64,000 nt of DNA from Epiperipatus broadwayi. Lineage: Eukaryota > Onychophora > Udeonychophora > Euonychophora > Peripatidae. The notes beneath the pieces were generated by a model. That model had not been told where the DNA came from, did not search any database, and worked only from the letters and a program-made list of their open reading frames with translations. The translations under genes were made by a program, and so were the position numbers. Shown here piece by piece: positions 63,412 through 64,000 of this stretch. Location: NCBI GenBank assembly GCA_028023455.1, contig JAQFVV010006335.1:2836412-2900411 (forward strand), written 5' to 3'. Positions within the stretch are counted from its first letter, which is position 1. Each line of letters begins with the position of its first letter.

Positions 63412-64000
63412 AACTGTATTAGCATGTTTATCTCTTCTAGTACTGATGCAAAAATTGCTTATACCAACATAAGAAATTTACAAATGCTTCATAAAATCTT
63501 ATAAAATACTTCATCAAGAGGGATAGAATCTTTAAGCTTGGGGTTAAAAAATTACTAAGATTTTGATAAGGAGCCTAAGCTATCTTTATGTTATAGCATT
63601 TTAGATTATGTCTGATACTATCTGTGGTTCTTTTTATATAAGGAATACAAACCCTTATAGTTGTTTTTTTCTTCTTGTTTTTAATTTTTGCTACTTTTGC
63701 TTTGAAATAAGACTCAATTTATAACCTTTTCATTATAACCATTTGCCCACAATGCATTACTTATATAATGTAGTTCTTCTTCTAAACACAATATATCTGA
63801 AAGGTTACTTGCACTGATAAATAGTGTTTTGGCTACAGAAAAAAATCTCAACTGGATGATGATGAGAAGAAAATTGGAGGTACCTGTCAGTATGCATAGT
63901 TTTTCTGACAACTAAGAATGATAAAAAAATATTTTGTTTCTTGATGACAAAAACATCAAGAAAGGGAAGTTTCCCATGACATTATATATCCATTGTAAAT
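63412..64000 (-). pseudogene. Fragment of a second, different Penelope-like element
   Basis: On the minus strand from the window edge: 'GKLPFLDVFVIKKQN', then 'RKTMHTDRYLQFSSHHHPVE', both highly conserved in the PLE thumb. Next, in the open frame 63911-63714, comes 'CLEEELHYISNALWANGYNE' followed by 'KVIN'. Further on are 'TTIRVCIPYIKRTTDSIRHN' and 'SLKDSIPLDEVFYKI', the linker into GIY-YIG, and 'SYVGISNFCISTRRDKHANT' (63473-63414), the GIY-YIG core. Each piece is in a different frame. The motif set differs from the 0-4.6 kb PLE, so it belongs to another lineage. The RT palm is outside the window. Confidence 0.85.

Overview
The window reads as AT-rich nuclear DNA (roughly 70% A+T or more by eye) from a multicellular animal with a large, repeat-dense genome. 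The evidence is the mix of mobile elements: Penelope-like elements (PLEs) with a C-terminal GIY-YIG domain, several APE-type LINEs, hAT DNA transposons, a probable LTR retrotransposon, and many palindromic (foldback or MITE-like) repeats and (TA)n tracts. I cannot name the species; an invertebrate is an inference only. No bacterial-style operons, rRNA or CRISPR arrays are visible. No confident host protein-coding gene is present. The only host-like signals are one weak candidate terminal exon (minus strand, 28991-29101) and one tRNA-Glu-like sequence (minus strand, 33628-33700).

Layout. 1-4620: two inverted PLE copies, a 5'-truncated minus copy and a longer plus copy, meeting at a 12-bp tandem repeat; the plus copy ends with a hammerhead-ribozyme-like core. 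6.8-10 kb: degenerate tandem repeats, two overlapping TA-cored palindromes, and a possible solo LTR. 10980-12150: a non-autonomous hAT-like element with terminal inverted repeats and an 8-bp target duplication. 12598-16838: a (TTA)n tract followed by a near-full-length LINE whose ORF1 carries a PHD finger; its ORF2 is frameshifted. 21.5-25 kb: a degraded second LINE (L1/Tx1-like). 26.15-29.9 kb: a third LINE split by about 2.1 kb of inserted sequence. 30-40 kb: mostly unexplained AT-rich DNA with repeat-family copies and a degenerate minisatellite of about 100 bp.

40289-48633: about 2.7-kb direct repeats flank a gag-like reading frame without pol. This looks like an LTR retrotransposon with very long LTRs. 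48.9-60 kb: a cluster of copies of one repeat family (called F1 here) in inverted, foldback and tandem arrangements, plus a decayed hAT transposase on the minus strand at 50.3-51.7 kb. 57.3-58.1 kb holds a decayed LINE reverse transcriptase. 62.4-64 kb holds an RTE-like LINE 3' end, a palindrome whose loop carries tRNA-like A and B boxes and a second hammerhead-like core, and a fragment of a different PLE at the right edge.

Functionally the window is a graveyard of selfish elements. The best-preserved coding pieces are the LINE ORF1 (12881-13786), the PLE palm/thumb pieces, the gag frame (44897-45616) and a LINE C-terminal region (26789-27331). Coordinates of element edges are read by eye and may be off by tens of bases unless terminal repeats define them.
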